Below are positions 46,163 to 55,387 of a stretch of DNA of 64,000 nt, piece by piece. The notes beneath the pieces were generated by a model. The model had not been told where the DNA came from and did no database searches. It saw nothing but the letters and a program-made list of their open reading frames with translations. Within the stretch, counting starts at the first letter, position 1. Every line of letters starts with the position of its first letter. A program made the translations under genes and the position numbers. The stretch spans positions 62,001 through 126,000 of the forward strand of contig JAIQGD010000001.1 of the NCBI GenBank assembly GCA_020072765.1, written 5' to 3'. The DNA is from Terriglobia bacterium (GTDB lineage: Bacteria; Acidobacteriota; Terriglobia; Acidiferrales; UBA7541).

Positions 46163-47404
46163 GTGAAGATTTGGCCTTGCCGGTGTACATTGACCCTTGA
46201 TTGCCAAGACGGGAGCGCACGGACCGCGGGGATAGCCGCTCCCTCCCCTGTGGAAGCGGCTCTCGAAGGTGTCGCGCAGGGGCGAATCGCCTCCCGCGAA
46301 GAAGCCCTTCTGCTGCTTGAAACCGCTCCGCTGGCTGCCCTGCTCGAAACCGCCCAAACCGTGCGCGAGCGGGCGAAGGGCCGCACCGTCACCTTCTCAA
46401 AAAAGGTCTTCATCCCCCTGACGCATCTCTGCCGGGACTACTGCGGCTATTGCACCTTCCGGTCCGACCCCGAAGCCGGCGTAGCGCCCTACATGACGCC
46501 GGACGAAGTTCTGGCTGCGGCCGAAGCCGGGCGTCGCGCGGGATGCAAGGAAGCTCTATTCAGCTTGGGCGATCAGCCGGAAGCCATCTTCCCCGAGGCC
46601 AAAGCGTTCCTGAAAAAGCTGGGCTTCGATCGCACGCTCGATTATCTCGCCGCGATGACGCAGCTTGTCCTCGACGAAACCGGCCTGCTCCCGCACTGCA
46701 ATCCCGGCCTGATGAGCGCCGCCGATCTTCGCACGCTGCGGGAATCGAATGTCAGCATGGGGCTGATGCTCGAAACCGCCAGCCCCCGGCTGGCACGCGC
46801 CCAAGGGCCGCACTGGAAGGCTCCGGACAAAGTCCCCTCGCTTCGCTTGCGAACCCTCGAAGACGCCGGGCAACTGTCGATTGCCTTTACGACGGGCCTC
46901 CTCATCGGCATCGGCGAAACGCTCGAAGAGCGCGTCGATTCCCTGCTCGCCATCCGCCGCCTCCACGAGACCTATGGCCACATCCAGGAAGTGATCGTCC
47001 AGCCGTTTCGCACCAAGCCGGGGACGCGCATGTCGCTGGCGCCGGAGCCTTCGACCGAGGATTTGCTGAGGACGCTCGCCATCGCCCGGCTGATTTTCGG
47101 CGGCGAAATGAATCTGCAATCTCCGCCCAACCTCCTCTCGCACGATTACCCCGTGCTGCTTGGCGCGGGGATCAACGACTGGGGCGGCATTTCTCCGGTA
47201 ACCAGGGATTTCATCAATCCCGAGGCGGCCTGGCCGCAGATTCCCGTGCTTACTGAAAAAACTTCCGCCGCGGGATTCGTTCTGCGCGAGCGCCTGGCGA
47301 TTTATCCTGAATTTTCGTCGCGCCCGGAATTTATCGCCGCGCGCGTTCAATCTCATTTGCAACCATTCCGGGCACAGGACGGCTATGCCCAATCGGAAGT
47401 GTGA
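46163..47404 (+). CDS. cofG: FO synthase subunit 1 (7,8-didemethyl-8-hydroxy-5-deazariboflavin synthase, CofG)
   Basis: The radical-SAM motif CRDYCGYCTF (C-x3-C-x2-C) and the CofG pattern (ALFSLGDQPE, LDYLAAMTQLVLDETGLLPHCNPG, INDWGGISPVT) identify the protein. It works with CofH to build the deazaflavin ring of coenzyme F420 from tyrosine and a ribityl-diaminouracil. The start is uncertain: GTG 46163 gives 413 residues, and the track start at 45545 lies antisense to the FAD gene. It heads cofG-cofH-cofD-cofC. Confidence 0.93.
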   Translation: MKIWPCRCTLTLDCQDGSARTAGIAAPSPVEAALEGVAQGRIASREEALLLLETAPLAALLETAQTVRERAKGRTVTFSKKVFIPLTHLCRDYCGYCTFRSDPEAGVAPYMTPDEVLAAAEAGRRAGCKEALFSLGDQPEAIFPEAKAFLKKLGFDRTLDYLAAMTQLVLDETGLLPHCNPGLMSAADLRTLRESNVSMGLMLETASPRLARAQGPHWKAPDKVPSLRLRTLEDAGQLSIAFTTGLLIGIGETLEERVDSLLAIRRLHETYGHIQEVIVQPFRTKPGTRMSLAPEPSTEDLLRTLAIARLIFGGEMNLQSPPNLLSHDYPVLLGAGINDWGGISPVTRDFINPEAAWPQIPVLTEKTSAAGFVLRERLAIYPEFSSRPEFIAARVQSHLQPFRAQDGYAQSEV

Positions 47405-47407
47405 CCC

Positions 47408-48655
47408 ATGCTGAAGGCATTCCATTCCCGCTGGCAAGACGTTCCCTGGGAGCAGGCGCTCAACGCCGCCACTCCGGCCGTCGCCCGCGCTCTCGAAACA
47501 TCGCTCAACGGAAAGGATCTGACGTTCGAAGAAGGCCTCGTATTGGCCAGCGCCAGCGGAGACGACCTTCGCGCCGTGGTCAAGATTGCCGACGAGCTCC
47601 GCCGCCGTGTGGTGGGCGACCGCGTCACCTACATCGTGAACCGCAACCTGAACTTCACCAATGTCTGCATCGTGGGCTGCGCGTTTTGCGGATTCGGCCG
47701 CGGCCCGCATGCCCCCGACGCCTATTTTCATTCGCCCGAATCGCTCGCCGCCAAAGCCGCCGAGGCGGTTGAGCGCGGCGCCACCGAAGTGTGCATCCAG
47801 GGCGGCCTGCCCCGCTCGCTCGACGGCAACTATTACGCCGAGCTTCTGCGCGCCATCAAATCGCGCCTGCCGGACCTGCATCTGCACGCCTATTCGCCCA
47901 TGGAAATCATGTACGGCGTCGAAAAGACGGGCATGGCCCTGCCCGACTACCTCCGCATGCTCAAGGAAGCCGGACTCGGCAGCATCCCGGGAACCGCGGC
48001 GGAAATCCTCGACGACGACCTGCGCCGGCTCCTGAGCCCCAACAAACTGAAGGTCCCCCAGTGGATCGAGGTGATTCGCGCGGCGCATGCGCTGGGCATT
48101 CCCTCGACTTCCACCATGATGTACGGCCACGCCGAGCAGCCGCACCACTGGGTGCGCCATCTGCTCCTGCTCCGCCAAATTCAAATGGACACCGGCGGAT
48201 TCACGGAATTCGTCCCCTTGGGCTTCATCCATTCCCAGACCCGGCTGTTCCGCTCCGGCCGCGCGCGCGCCGGAAGTTCGCTTGCCGAGCACCTGCTGGT
48301 GCACGCGCTGGCGCGCATCCTTTTGCACGGCCACATTTCCAATATCCAGGTGTCTTGGGTCAAACTCGGTTTTGAAGGCGCCCTGGCCTGCCTTGAAGCC
48401 GGCGCAAACGATTTTGGCGGCACGCTGATGGAGGAAAGCATCTCCAAATCCGCGGGCGCCACCTTCGGCGAGTATGTCTCGCCCGGCGAACTCCGCGCGC
48501 TGATCCGGACGATTCACCGCACGCCCGCCGAGCGCACCACAACCTATAAGATCCGCAAGGTGTTCGAACACGCGGACGCCGGCGAGTTCTTGCCGCTGGA
48601 GCGCATCCCGGCGCAGGCCGAAACTCCCGCGCCTGCGGAGCAAGTGGGCTACTGA
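47408..48655 (+). CDS. cofH: FO synthase subunit 2 (5-amino-6-(D-ribitylamino)uracil-tyrosine transferase, CofH)
   Basis: The 415-residue radical-SAM enzyme has the cluster motif CIVGCAFCGF and CofH-type segments (YIVNRNLNFTNVC, GGLPRSLDGNYY, HAYSPMEI, GSIPGTAAEILDD). CofG and CofH are separate genes here, as in archaea and cyanobacteria, and not fused as in actinobacterial FbiC. It starts 3 bp after cofG and overlaps cofD by one base. Confidence 0.94.
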   Translation: MLKAFHSRWQDVPWEQALNAATPAVARALETSLNGKDLTFEEGLVLASASGDDLRAVVKIADELRRRVVGDRVTYIVNRNLNFTNVCIVGCAFCGFGRGPHAPDAYFHSPESLAAKAAEAVERGATEVCIQGGLPRSLDGNYYAELLRAIKSRLPDLHLHAYSPMEIMYGVEKTGMALPDYLRMLKEAGLGSIPGTAAEILDDDLRRLLSPNKLKVPQWIEVIRAAHALGIPSTSTMMYGHAEQPHHWVRHLLLLRQIQMDTGGFTEFVPLGFIHSQTRLFRSGRARAGSSLAEHLLVHALARILLHGHISNIQVSWVKLGFEGALACLEAGANDFGGTLMEESISKSAGATFGEYVSPGELRALIRTIHRTPAERTTTYKIRKVFEHADAGEFLPLERIPAQAETPAPAEQVGY

Positions 48656-49605
48656 TGGCGATCGTCGCACTGGCCGGGGGCATTGGCGCGTCGAAGCTGT
48701 TGTTGGGGCTCAGCCGCGCGATGGACCCGCGCGAGCTGACCGTCATCGTCAACACCGGCGACGACATCGTTCTGCACGGCCTTTCGATCTCTCCCGATCT
48801 CGATATCGTCACCTATACGCTGGCCGGTTTGGTGAATCCCGACACCGGCTGGGGCTTCCCCGATGAAACCTTTCGCACCCTCGACCAGCTCGCGGTTTAC
48901 GGCCGCCCCGGATGGTTCCATCTCGGCGACCGCGATCTGGCCACGCACATCCATCGCACCGCCCTGCTCCGCGCCGGGTCGCGGCTCTCGGAGGTGGCCG
49001 AATCCATCCGGCAATCGCTGGGTGTCGCATCAACCATCCTCCCCATGAGCGACCAGCCCGTACCCACGATCATCGAAACTGAACTCGGGCGACTTCATTT
49101 TCAGGAATACCTGGTCGAGCGCCGCGCCGAGCCGGTCGTTCGAGCCATCTCGTTCGACGGCATCGAACACGCGCGGCCGGCCCCCGGCGTCCTTGAATCG
49201 ATCGAGCGCGCTTCAAGCATCATCCTCTGCCCGAGCAATCCGCTGATCAGCGTGGGGCCCATTCTCGCGGTCCCGGGCGTGCGCGAAGCCCTGCGCAAGC
49301 GCCGCCGGAATGTTCTCGCCGTCTGCCCCATCGTGGGCGGCAAATCCTTGAAAGGGCCGTCCGACCGGATGCTCGCGCAATTGGGACTGGAAGTTTCCGC
49401 CTGCGGCGTCGCGCGGATGTATCAGGACATTTGCGCCACGTTGGTGATCGATCCCGTCGATAGCGCGCAAAGCGCCATGATCGAATCCCTGGGCATGAAG
49501 GCCCTGGTCTACCCAACGGTGATGCGCACGCTGGATGACAAAGAACGCCTCGCGCGCGAAATTCTGCGCTTCTCCGCAAACCAAGCTACGGGAGTTTCGG
49601 CATGA
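48655..49605 (+). CDS. cofD: 2-phospho-L-lactate transferase (CofD/FbiA)
   Basis: The 316-residue protein begins with the nucleotide-binding loop VALAGGIGASKLL and has the family motif VNTGDDIVLHGLSISPDLDIVTYTLAG and the CPSNPLISVGPIL segment. It joins the lactyl- or enolpyruvyl-diphosphoguanosine made by CofC to FO, giving F420-0 or its dehydro form. The ATG overlaps the cofH TGA (TGATG), and the stop overlaps cofC. Confidence 0.95.
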   Translation: MAIVALAGGIGASKLLLGLSRAMDPRELTVIVNTGDDIVLHGLSISPDLDIVTYTLAGLVNPDTGWGFPDETFRTLDQLAVYGRPGWFHLGDRDLATHIHRTALLRAGSRLSEVAESIRQSLGVASTILPMSDQPVPTIIETELGRLHFQEYLVERRAEPVVRAISFDGIEHARPAPGVLESIERASSIILCPSNPLISVGPILAVPGVREALRKRRRNVLAVCPIVGGKSLKGPSDRMLAQLGLEVSACGVARMYQDICATLVIDPVDSAQSAMIESLGMKALVYPTVMRTLDDKERLAREILRFSANQATGVSA

Positions 49606-50216
49606 AGGCCATCCTGATACCTGTGAAAGAATTCCGCGAGGCCAAGAAGCGTCTGGCTCCGCATTTCCCTCCCGCCGAACGCGCCGCCCTCGCCGAAGCC
49701 ATGTGTGAGGATTTCTTCCGCGTCGTGGCCGCCACGCGCTGCGCCGACCGCGTGTTCGTCATCAGCAAAGAACCGGGCGCTCTCACGCGGGCGGAAGCAC
49801 TCGGCTGGGAAACGATCGTCGAATCTCACCAGACATCGGAAAGCGACTCGGTGGACGCCGGAGCGCGCTACTGCGCCGAGCAGGGCGTGGAAGCTCTTCT
49901 TCGCCTGCCCGTCGATCTGCCGTTGGTCGAACCCGCGGACATCGAGTCGGTCTTCGCGAACTTGGAAGCCGCGCCCACCGCTGTGCTCGTTCCTTCCAGC
50001 GACGGCACAGGCACCAACGCCCTGCTGCGTTCGCCGGCGGTTCTCATCCGCGTCCTGCGAAACCCGCGCCTGGAATTGGATATTGATGAACTGGAGGATC
50101 TGCGGCAGCTGGCCGACCGGCTCCGCCCCGATTCCGCCACCGCCCGATGGCTCGCCGAATGCGACCTTTCTACGAGCCCGAATTTCTCACCACAAGTTCA
50201 ACAGAACCACCCGTAG
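49602..50216 (+). CDS. cofC: 2-phospholactate/PEP guanylyltransferase (CofC/FbiD)
   Basis: The 204-residue nucleotidyltransferase begins ILIPVKEFREAKKRLAP and has LRLPVDLPLVEPADIESV and the LVPSSDGTGTNALL motif of CofC. In bacteria the substrate is often phosphoenolpyruvate. It is the last gene of the F420 block. The gamma-glutamyl ligase (CofE/FbiB) that adds the glutamate tail is not in the window. Confidence 0.93.
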   Translation: MKAILIPVKEFREAKKRLAPHFPPAERAALAEAMCEDFFRVVAATRCADRVFVISKEPGALTRAEALGWETIVESHQTSESDSVDAGARYCAEQGVEALLRLPVDLPLVEPADIESVFANLEAAPTAVLVPSSDGTGTNALLRSPAVLIRVLRNPRLELDIDELEDLRQLADRLRPDSATARWLAECDLSTSPNFSPQVQQNHP

Positions 50217-50417
50217 CCGTTGATCCACCAGCGATGCTATTTCTGACAGTTTGCCCGTAGGGACATCCCGCGGATCATGCGGGACCGTGCCCGCATCCAG
50301 CCCACCAGCACCCGCCATTTCGCTTCCCGCGCCCGTGCCATGTCCGATAATCCCCCGGCTGATTTTGGCCACCCTCCCCGGCGAATGAGGGTATAAGCAG
50401 GGAGAGGTGCCTTCACC

Positions 50418-51683
50418 ATGAGTTCTGGCCATCACCACGATCCTCATCCCTTAAGACCTACGACGAAAGTACTGACGGAAGGTTACGATCCACGGCTCTC
50501 GGTCGGCTCGGCGCGCCCCGCCGTCTTTCGCAGCTCGACCTATGTGTTCCCCAGCCCGGAGGCCGCCGAGCGCTCGTTTGACATCGCCACCGGCCGCGCC
50601 CAAGTCGCCGCGGGAGAGAGCACCAACCTGATCTACGCGCGCTTCAACCACCCGAACGCCCAGATCCTTGAAGAACAGATTCTGAATCTCGAGCCGGGCG
50701 CGCATGCCGCGCTGGCCTTCAATTCCGGCATGGCCGCCATCATGACCTCGCTCCTGGCTCTCCTGCGTCCGGGACAATCGGTCGTCTACACCGTTCCGAT
50801 CTACGGCGGCACGCAGCATTTCATTCAGGACTATTTGTCGAAATGGGGCGTGACCGGCATTCCCGTGCTGTCGGGCCGCGGCGATCTGCTCGCCGGCGCC
50901 ATCCACTCCACCAAGGACCTCGGCGCCGTGCTGCTGGAAACCCCCGCCAATCCCACGCTCGTGATGACCGACATCCGCCAGGCCTGCAAAGCCGCCGCAG
51001 CCCGCAAACTTTCGCCCGGCGAAGCGCGTCCCCCGGTGCTCGTCGACAACACGCTGCTTGGCCCCACCTTTCAGCATCCGCTTTCGCTGGGAGCGGACCT
51101 GGTGGTTTATTCCGGAACGAAATATCTTTCGGGCTTCAGCGACATGCTGGCGGGAATCGTGCTGGCGGCGGACCCGGAGCTAATTCGCAAGATCCGGCCG
51201 GCGCGCGGGCTTTTCGGCAACATTCTCCAGCCGGACGAGTGCTGGATGCTGGGCGGCCGCCTGCCCACCGTGCACCTGCGCATGAACCGCGCCAGCAAAA
51301 ACGCCCAGCGCATCGCCGAACGCCTGGCACAGCATCCCAAGCTAAAGCGCGTGCTCTACCCGACGCTTTTCACCGATCCGGAGCAGAAGCGCATTTTCGC
51401 CGAGCAGTGTGATTTCCCTGGCGCGATGTTTTCCATCGAACTGCTGGGCGGCAAGAAGGCGGCCTTCGACTTTCTGCGGAACCTCCACATCGCGCGCAAT
51501 GCCGTCTCGCTCGGAGGCGTGGAAACCCTGGCCTGCCATCCCAAGACCACCACGCATTCCGGCTTCACCGAACAGGAATCCGCCACCGCTGGCATCACCG
51601 ACGGCCTGGTGCGCGTCTCCATCGGCATTGAACATTGGCGCGACCTGCTGGAGGAATTCGAGCAGTCCCTCGCCGCCGTCTGA
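50418..51683 (+). CDS. PLP-dependent cystathionine gamma-synthase/methionine gamma-lyase family enzyme
   Basis: The 421-residue fold-type I enzyme has the pyridoxal-phosphate lysine motif VVYSGTKYLSGFSD, a substrate-phosphate region (AFNSGMAAIMTSLLAL) and a C-terminal SLGGVETLACHPKTTTHSGFT typical of methionine gamma-lyase and O-acetylhomoserine sulfhydrylase relatives. The exact reaction (gamma-elimination or gamma-replacement) cannot be decided. GGGAGAGG precedes the ATG. The 201-bp gap before it holds a small hairpin (TCCCGC…GCGGGA, 50266-50284), a possible cofC terminator. Confidence 0.88.
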   Translation: MSSGHHHDPHPLRPTTKVLTEGYDPRLSVGSARPAVFRSSTYVFPSPEAAERSFDIATGRAQVAAGESTNLIYARFNHPNAQILEEQILNLEPGAHAALAFNSGMAAIMTSLLALLRPGQSVVYTVPIYGGTQHFIQDYLSKWGVTGIPVLSGRGDLLAGAIHSTKDLGAVLLETPANPTLVMTDIRQACKAAAARKLSPGEARPPVLVDNTLLGPTFQHPLSLGADLVVYSGTKYLSGFSDMLAGIVLAADPELIRKIRPARGLFGNILQPDECWMLGGRLPTVHLRMNRASKNAQRIAERLAQHPKLKRVLYPTLFTDPEQKRIFAEQCDFPGAMFSIELLGGKKAAFDFLRNLHIARNAVSLGGVETLACHPKTTTHSGFTEQESATAGITDGLVRVSIGIEHWRDLLEEFEQSLAAV

Positions 51684-51778
51684 CCCGCGAAGCGTGGCCC
51701 CGGGACATTCCCGGTGAACCTCTGGCCGCCATCCTGCATCGCCAATGAGATATGCTAATGCATGGAGGACCACCGGGA

Positions 51779-53521
51779 ATGAAGGAAGCCGAAAGGCCAT
51801 CCAGCGCAGCTTGGTGGAAGGCACCGCAACGACAGTGGGCTTCGCTTTTGCAGGAGCGTGAAGAGCAAGTCTTCCTGGTCCTGACGCTGCTAATCGGCGC
51901 ATTCGTGGGCGCCATCGTGGTCGCTTTTATTCTGCTCACCGAGCGATTTGGCGCGCGACTTTACCCTGCCGGTGGTGCCGCCTGGCGCCGGCTGCTGGTT
52001 CCGATGATCGGTTCTCTGGGGATGGGTTACCTGCTGTCCCGCTACTTTCCCGATGCTCGCGGCAGTGGCGTGCCGCAAACAAAAGCGGCCTTGTACGCCC
52101 GGGAAGGCCGCATCACGTTGGGCACGGTTTTCGGGAAATTCTTTTGCACCTCAGCGACATTGGCCAGCGGAATCCCCCTGGGACGCGAGGGCCCGGCCGT
52201 GCAGGTGGGCGCGGGACTGGCGTCCGTGCTGGGTCAAAAGCTGGGCCTGCGGCCCGAAAAAGTGAAGGCGCTCCTGCCGGTGGGAGCAGCGGCAGCGATC
52301 GCGGCTGCGTTCAATACGCCTCTCGCGGCCGTGCTGTTCGCTCTCGAGGAAGTCGTCGGCGATCTTCATGCGCCGGTGCTGGGGTCGGTCGTTCTAGCCT
52401 CCGCTACTTCCTGGGCGGTGCTCCGCCTGTTGCTTGGAAACGACCCTCTTTTTCAGATGCCGCAATACCAACTGGTGAGTCCGGTGGAGTTGGTGGTGTA
52501 TGCCGTCCTAGGAGTGGCCGGGGGGCTGCTGTCAGTGGCTTTTACGAAGCTCCTTCTCGGTATGCGCGAGCGCTTTCAGCAATTCCCCCGAAAAACCGTT
52601 TGGTTCCAGCCGCTCGCAGGCGGCTTGGTGGTTGGGATCATGGGCTGGTTTGTGCCTCAAGTGCTCGGTGTAGGCTACAAGCATGTCGGCGGAGCCTTGA
52701 ACGGCGAGATGGCGGTAAGGCTGATGGTTCTGCTGCTGATCCTCAAGCTTCTGGCTGTGACCACCAGCTATGCTTCGGGCAACGCCGGCGGCATATTCGG
52801 ACCGAGCCTGTTTATGGGCGCGATGCTGGGCGGGATCGTGGGCCACGTGGCGCACGGCCTATCGCCAGCTCACGTCGCCAATCCTGGTGCCTATGCCCTC
52901 GTCGGCATGGGAACAGCGTTTGCCGGCATTGTGCGCGCCCCGATGACGTCCGTCGTCATGATTTTCGAGATCACCCGCGACTACGCGGTCATCGTTCCCC
53001 TGATGATTTCCAATTTGGTCAGCTTCTTCATCTCCTCACGCCTGCAACGCCAGCCCATCTACGAAGTCTTGGCGCGTCAGGACGGCATTCATTTACCAAG
53101 CGCCGAAACACGTCAGGAGCAGGGGCAACGCCAGGTGATCCAAGCCATCCGCGCGGCCACCGAGATTCTTGCCGCGCGGATGACCGTCGAGGAGGCTCTC
53201 GCCAAAACACAATCGAGCCGGTATCGCAGTTGGCCCGTGACCGATGAGCGCGGAGTGGTCGGCATGGTTAGCTGGAGCAGTCTCCAGCACGCCCTGGCCG
53301 AAGGCGCCGCTACGAAACGGCTGGCTGAGATGGTTGACTCACGTGATTTTCCCCATGTGCACGCGGATCAGTCGTTTCATTTTGCGCTCGAGCGGATGGG
53401 GGTGGCCCGACTGGACGCCCTGCCGGTAGTCAGCCGCGCCGACGTGCACAAACTGGAAGGCATCGTGACCCTGCACGATGTCTTGAAGTCCTATGGCGTC
53501 GGTCGGCAAGGATCTGATTGA
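51779..53521 (+). CDS. ClC-family chloride channel/antiporter with C-terminal CBS pair
   Basis: ATG 51779 follows GGAGG; the track start is 27 bases upstream. The 580-residue protein shows all ClC selectivity motifs: GSGVPQTK, GREGP (with the gating Glu) and GNAGGIFGPSLFMG. The membrane part is followed by two CBS domains (~440-575), which usually bind nucleotides and gate transport. It could act in pH or volume control. It is convergent with the CoA-transferase gene. Confidence 0.93.
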   Translation: MKEAERPSSAAWWKAPQRQWASLLQEREEQVFLVLTLLIGAFVGAIVVAFILLTERFGARLYPAGGAAWRRLLVPMIGSLGMGYLLSRYFPDARGSGVPQTKAALYAREGRITLGTVFGKFFCTSATLASGIPLGREGPAVQVGAGLASVLGQKLGLRPEKVKALLPVGAAAAIAAAFNTPLAAVLFALEEVVGDLHAPVLGSVVLASATSWAVLRLLLGNDPLFQMPQYQLVSPVELVVYAVLGVAGGLLSVAFTKLLLGMRERFQQFPRKTVWFQPLAGGLVVGIMGWFVPQVLGVGYKHVGGALNGEMAVRLMVLLLILKLLAVTTSYASGNAGGIFGPSLFMGAMLGGIVGHVAHGLSPAHVANPGAYALVGMGTAFAGIVRAPMTSVVMIFEITRDYAVIVPLMISNLVSFFISSRLQRQPIYEVLARQDGIHLPSAETRQEQGQRQVIQAIRAATEILAARMTVEEALAKTQSSRYRSWPVTDERGVVGMVSWSSLQHALAEGAATKRLAEMVDSRDFPHVHADQSFHFALERMGVARLDALPVVSRADVHKLEGIVTLHDVLKSYGVGRQGSD

Positions 53522-53571
53522 TAGTCTCGGCGAGACAGACACCTTTCGTTTACCGCGCCTATCGTCGCCAA

Positions 53572-53589
53572 TCCGGAAACAAGTCCGGA
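53572..53589. terminator. Small hairpin between convergent ClC and CoA-transferase genes
   Basis: TCCGGA-AACAAG-TCCGGA forms a 6-bp stem in the 77-bp gap between convergent genes. It is short and without a T-run, so the call is tentative. Confidence 0.3.
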
Positions 53590-53598
53590 ACCGGCCCA

Positions 53599-54807
53599 TC
53601 AGATGACTTGATCGCGGCGGAGTGCCGCGATTTCGGCGTCGCCGTAGCCGAGTTCCCGGAGAATCGGCTCGGTGTCCTGTCCCAGGGCGGGAATCGGATC
53701 GAAGCGCACGGGGCTGTCGGACAGCCGCAGCGGGCTTCCCATCACGGGCACGCGCCCCACCGGCGACTCCATCTCCCGGATCATTTTCCGCGCGATCACC
53801 TGCGGGTGGGCCAACACCTCGCCAATCCCGTTGACCTTTCCGTGCGGCAACTGGGCGTCACGCAGGCGGCGCAGCCATTCCTCGTGCGGCCGCTCCAGGA
53901 ACATCTTCTCGATCATCTCTTCCAGAACCGCGCGATTCTGCCGGCGGTCGGGCGCCTTGCGAAACCGCGCATCTTCCAGCAGGTCGGGCCGCTCGATCAC
54001 CTTCCGGCAGAAAATCTCCCAATCCTGCGGCGTGGCCACCGCGAGGTTCACGTACACTCCGTCGCCGGCCAGGTACGGCCCATAGGGCACGATGTAATGA
54101 TGGCGCATGCCCACGCGGGCGGGCTCTTCCCCGCGATGCCAATAGTGGTGCGGAAAATATCCCAGCCAGGCGAGCGCGGATTCAAACATCGAAATATCGA
54201 TCACCTGCCCGCGCCCGGTCTTTTCCCTCTGATACAGGGCCAGCAGAATTCCCACGGCCGCGTACATCGACGAAGACAGGTCGGTGATCGGCACTCCTAC
54301 TTTGGCCGGCTTGTCCGGATAACCCGTCGTGGCGATAATCCCGGCCTCGCCCTGGATCAGCAGGTCGTAGGCCTTCACGTCCCGGTAAGGACCGTCCTGC
54401 CCGTAGCCCGAAAGAGAACAATAGATCAGCCGCGGATTCCGCGCGCAGAGTTCCTCGGCTCCCAAGCCCAGCCGGCCGGCCACTCCCGGCGCAAAATTCT
54501 CGAGGAGCACATCCACGCGCTCGGCCAGGCGCCGGACCGCTTGTAGACCCGCGGGCTTCTTGATGTCCACCGCAAAGCTGCGCTTGTTGCCGTTGAGCCA
54601 AACGAACCCCGACGACAGGCCGTGCACCACGGAGTCCCATGCGCGAATCAAATCGCCGGTCCCCGGCTTTTCGATCTTGACGACCTCCGCGCCCATGTCC
54701 GCCAGCATTTTCGTGCAATGCGGCCCGGACACCGACGCTTCCAGCGCCAGCACGCGCACGCCGGAAAGCGCCAGGGCCTCCTCCTTCTTGGGCTGGGCCT
54801 CCGCCAT
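53599..54807 (-). CDS. Type III (CaiB/BaiF) CoA-transferase
   Basis: ATG 54807 follows GGAGG (402 residues); the track start lies in the MaoC gene. It is a family III CoA-transferase (MLADMGAEVVKIEKPGTGD, NKRSFAVDIKKP, LLENFAPGV) with the catalytic Asp at about residue 148 (AYDLLIQGEAG). It moves CoA between carboxylic acids. The start overlaps the MaoC stop (ATGA), so the CoA-transferase and hydratase are translationally coupled. It is the last gene of the eight-gene operon. Confidence 0.92.
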   Translation of the reverse strand: MAEAQPKKEEALALSGVRVLALEASVSGPHCTKMLADMGAEVVKIEKPGTGDLIRAWDSVVHGLSSGFVWLNGNKRSFAVDIKKPAGLQAVRRLAERVDVLLENFAPGVAGRLGLGAEELCARNPRLIYCSLSGYGQDGPYRDVKAYDLLIQGEAGIIATTGYPDKPAKVGVPITDLSSSMYAAVGILLALYQREKTGRGQVIDISMFESALAWLGYFPHHYWHRGEEPARVGMRHHYIVPYGPYLAGDGVYVNLAVATPQDWEIFCRKVIERPDLLEDARFRKAPDRRQNRAVLEEMIEKMFLERPHEEWLRRLRDAQLPHGKVNGIGEVLAHPQVIARKMIREMESPVGRVPVMGSPLRLSDSPVRFDPIPALGQDTEPILRELGYGDAEIAALRRDQVI

Positions 54808-55307
54808 CAGGAACGAGCCTCCGGAAACATGTCTTTCTTTGGCGCGTGCGCCCGCTTCCACACCATCACGCTGCGGCTGTAGTCGATGACGACCTTGCCT
54901 TCCTGCTGGATTCCCCGCGTGCGCACTTTTACGATGCCCCACTGCGGCTTCGATTTCGATTCCCGCTTCTCCAGCACCTCGGATTCGGAGTAGAGCGTGT
55001 CCCCGGCAAACAGCGAGTTGGGCAGCTTGATTTCGTCCCAGCCCAGGGCAAAGCCGTTTTCGCTGACGTCCGCCACGCCCAGGCCGGCCACGATGGCCAG
55101 CGTGAGGGCGCTGTTGATCAGGCACTTCCCAAACTCGGTGCGCTTGGCGTATTCCGTGTTGAAGTGGATCTGGTTGGTGTTGTTGGTCAGCAGCGTGAAC
55201 CAGATGTTGTCGTTTTCCGTCACCGTCCGCCCCAGGCGGCAGCGGTACACGTCCCCCACTTCGAAATCTTCAAAGAAACGGCCTTCCCAACCCGGTTTGA
55301 CTGCCAT
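54807..55307 (-). CDS. MaoC-like enoyl/mesaconyl-CoA hydratase
   Basis: The 166-residue hot-dog protein carries the hydratase Asp/His pair in TVTENDNIWFTLLTNNTNQIHFN, followed by FGKCLINSALTLAIVAGL. It starts after an ideal AAGGAGGG. The MaoC, type III CoA-transferase and CitE-like trio is known from C5-dicarboxylate routes (itaconyl-, mesaconyl- or citramalyl-CoA). The exact substrate is inferred from context only. Confidence 0.88.
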   Translation of the reverse strand: MAVKPGWEGRFFEDFEVGDVYRCRLGRTVTENDNIWFTLLTNNTNQIHFNTEYAKRTEFGKCLINSALTLAIVAGLGVADVSENGFALGWDEIKLPNSLFAGDTLYSESEVLEKRESKSKPQWGIVKVRTRGIQQEGKVVIDYSRSVMVWKRAHAPKKDMFPEARS

Positions 55308-55387
55308 TTTGATCCCTCCTTAATGCATTGATGGAATGAATTTACCTAGAAATAAAACGTCCTCGCGCCACAAATCCCCTGAACGGC

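Noticed and set aside
46556-48670. 704-codon minus-strand ORF opposite cofG/cofH
   Set aside because: The radical-SAM motifs are on the plus strand; the minus-strand product has shadow-type composition.
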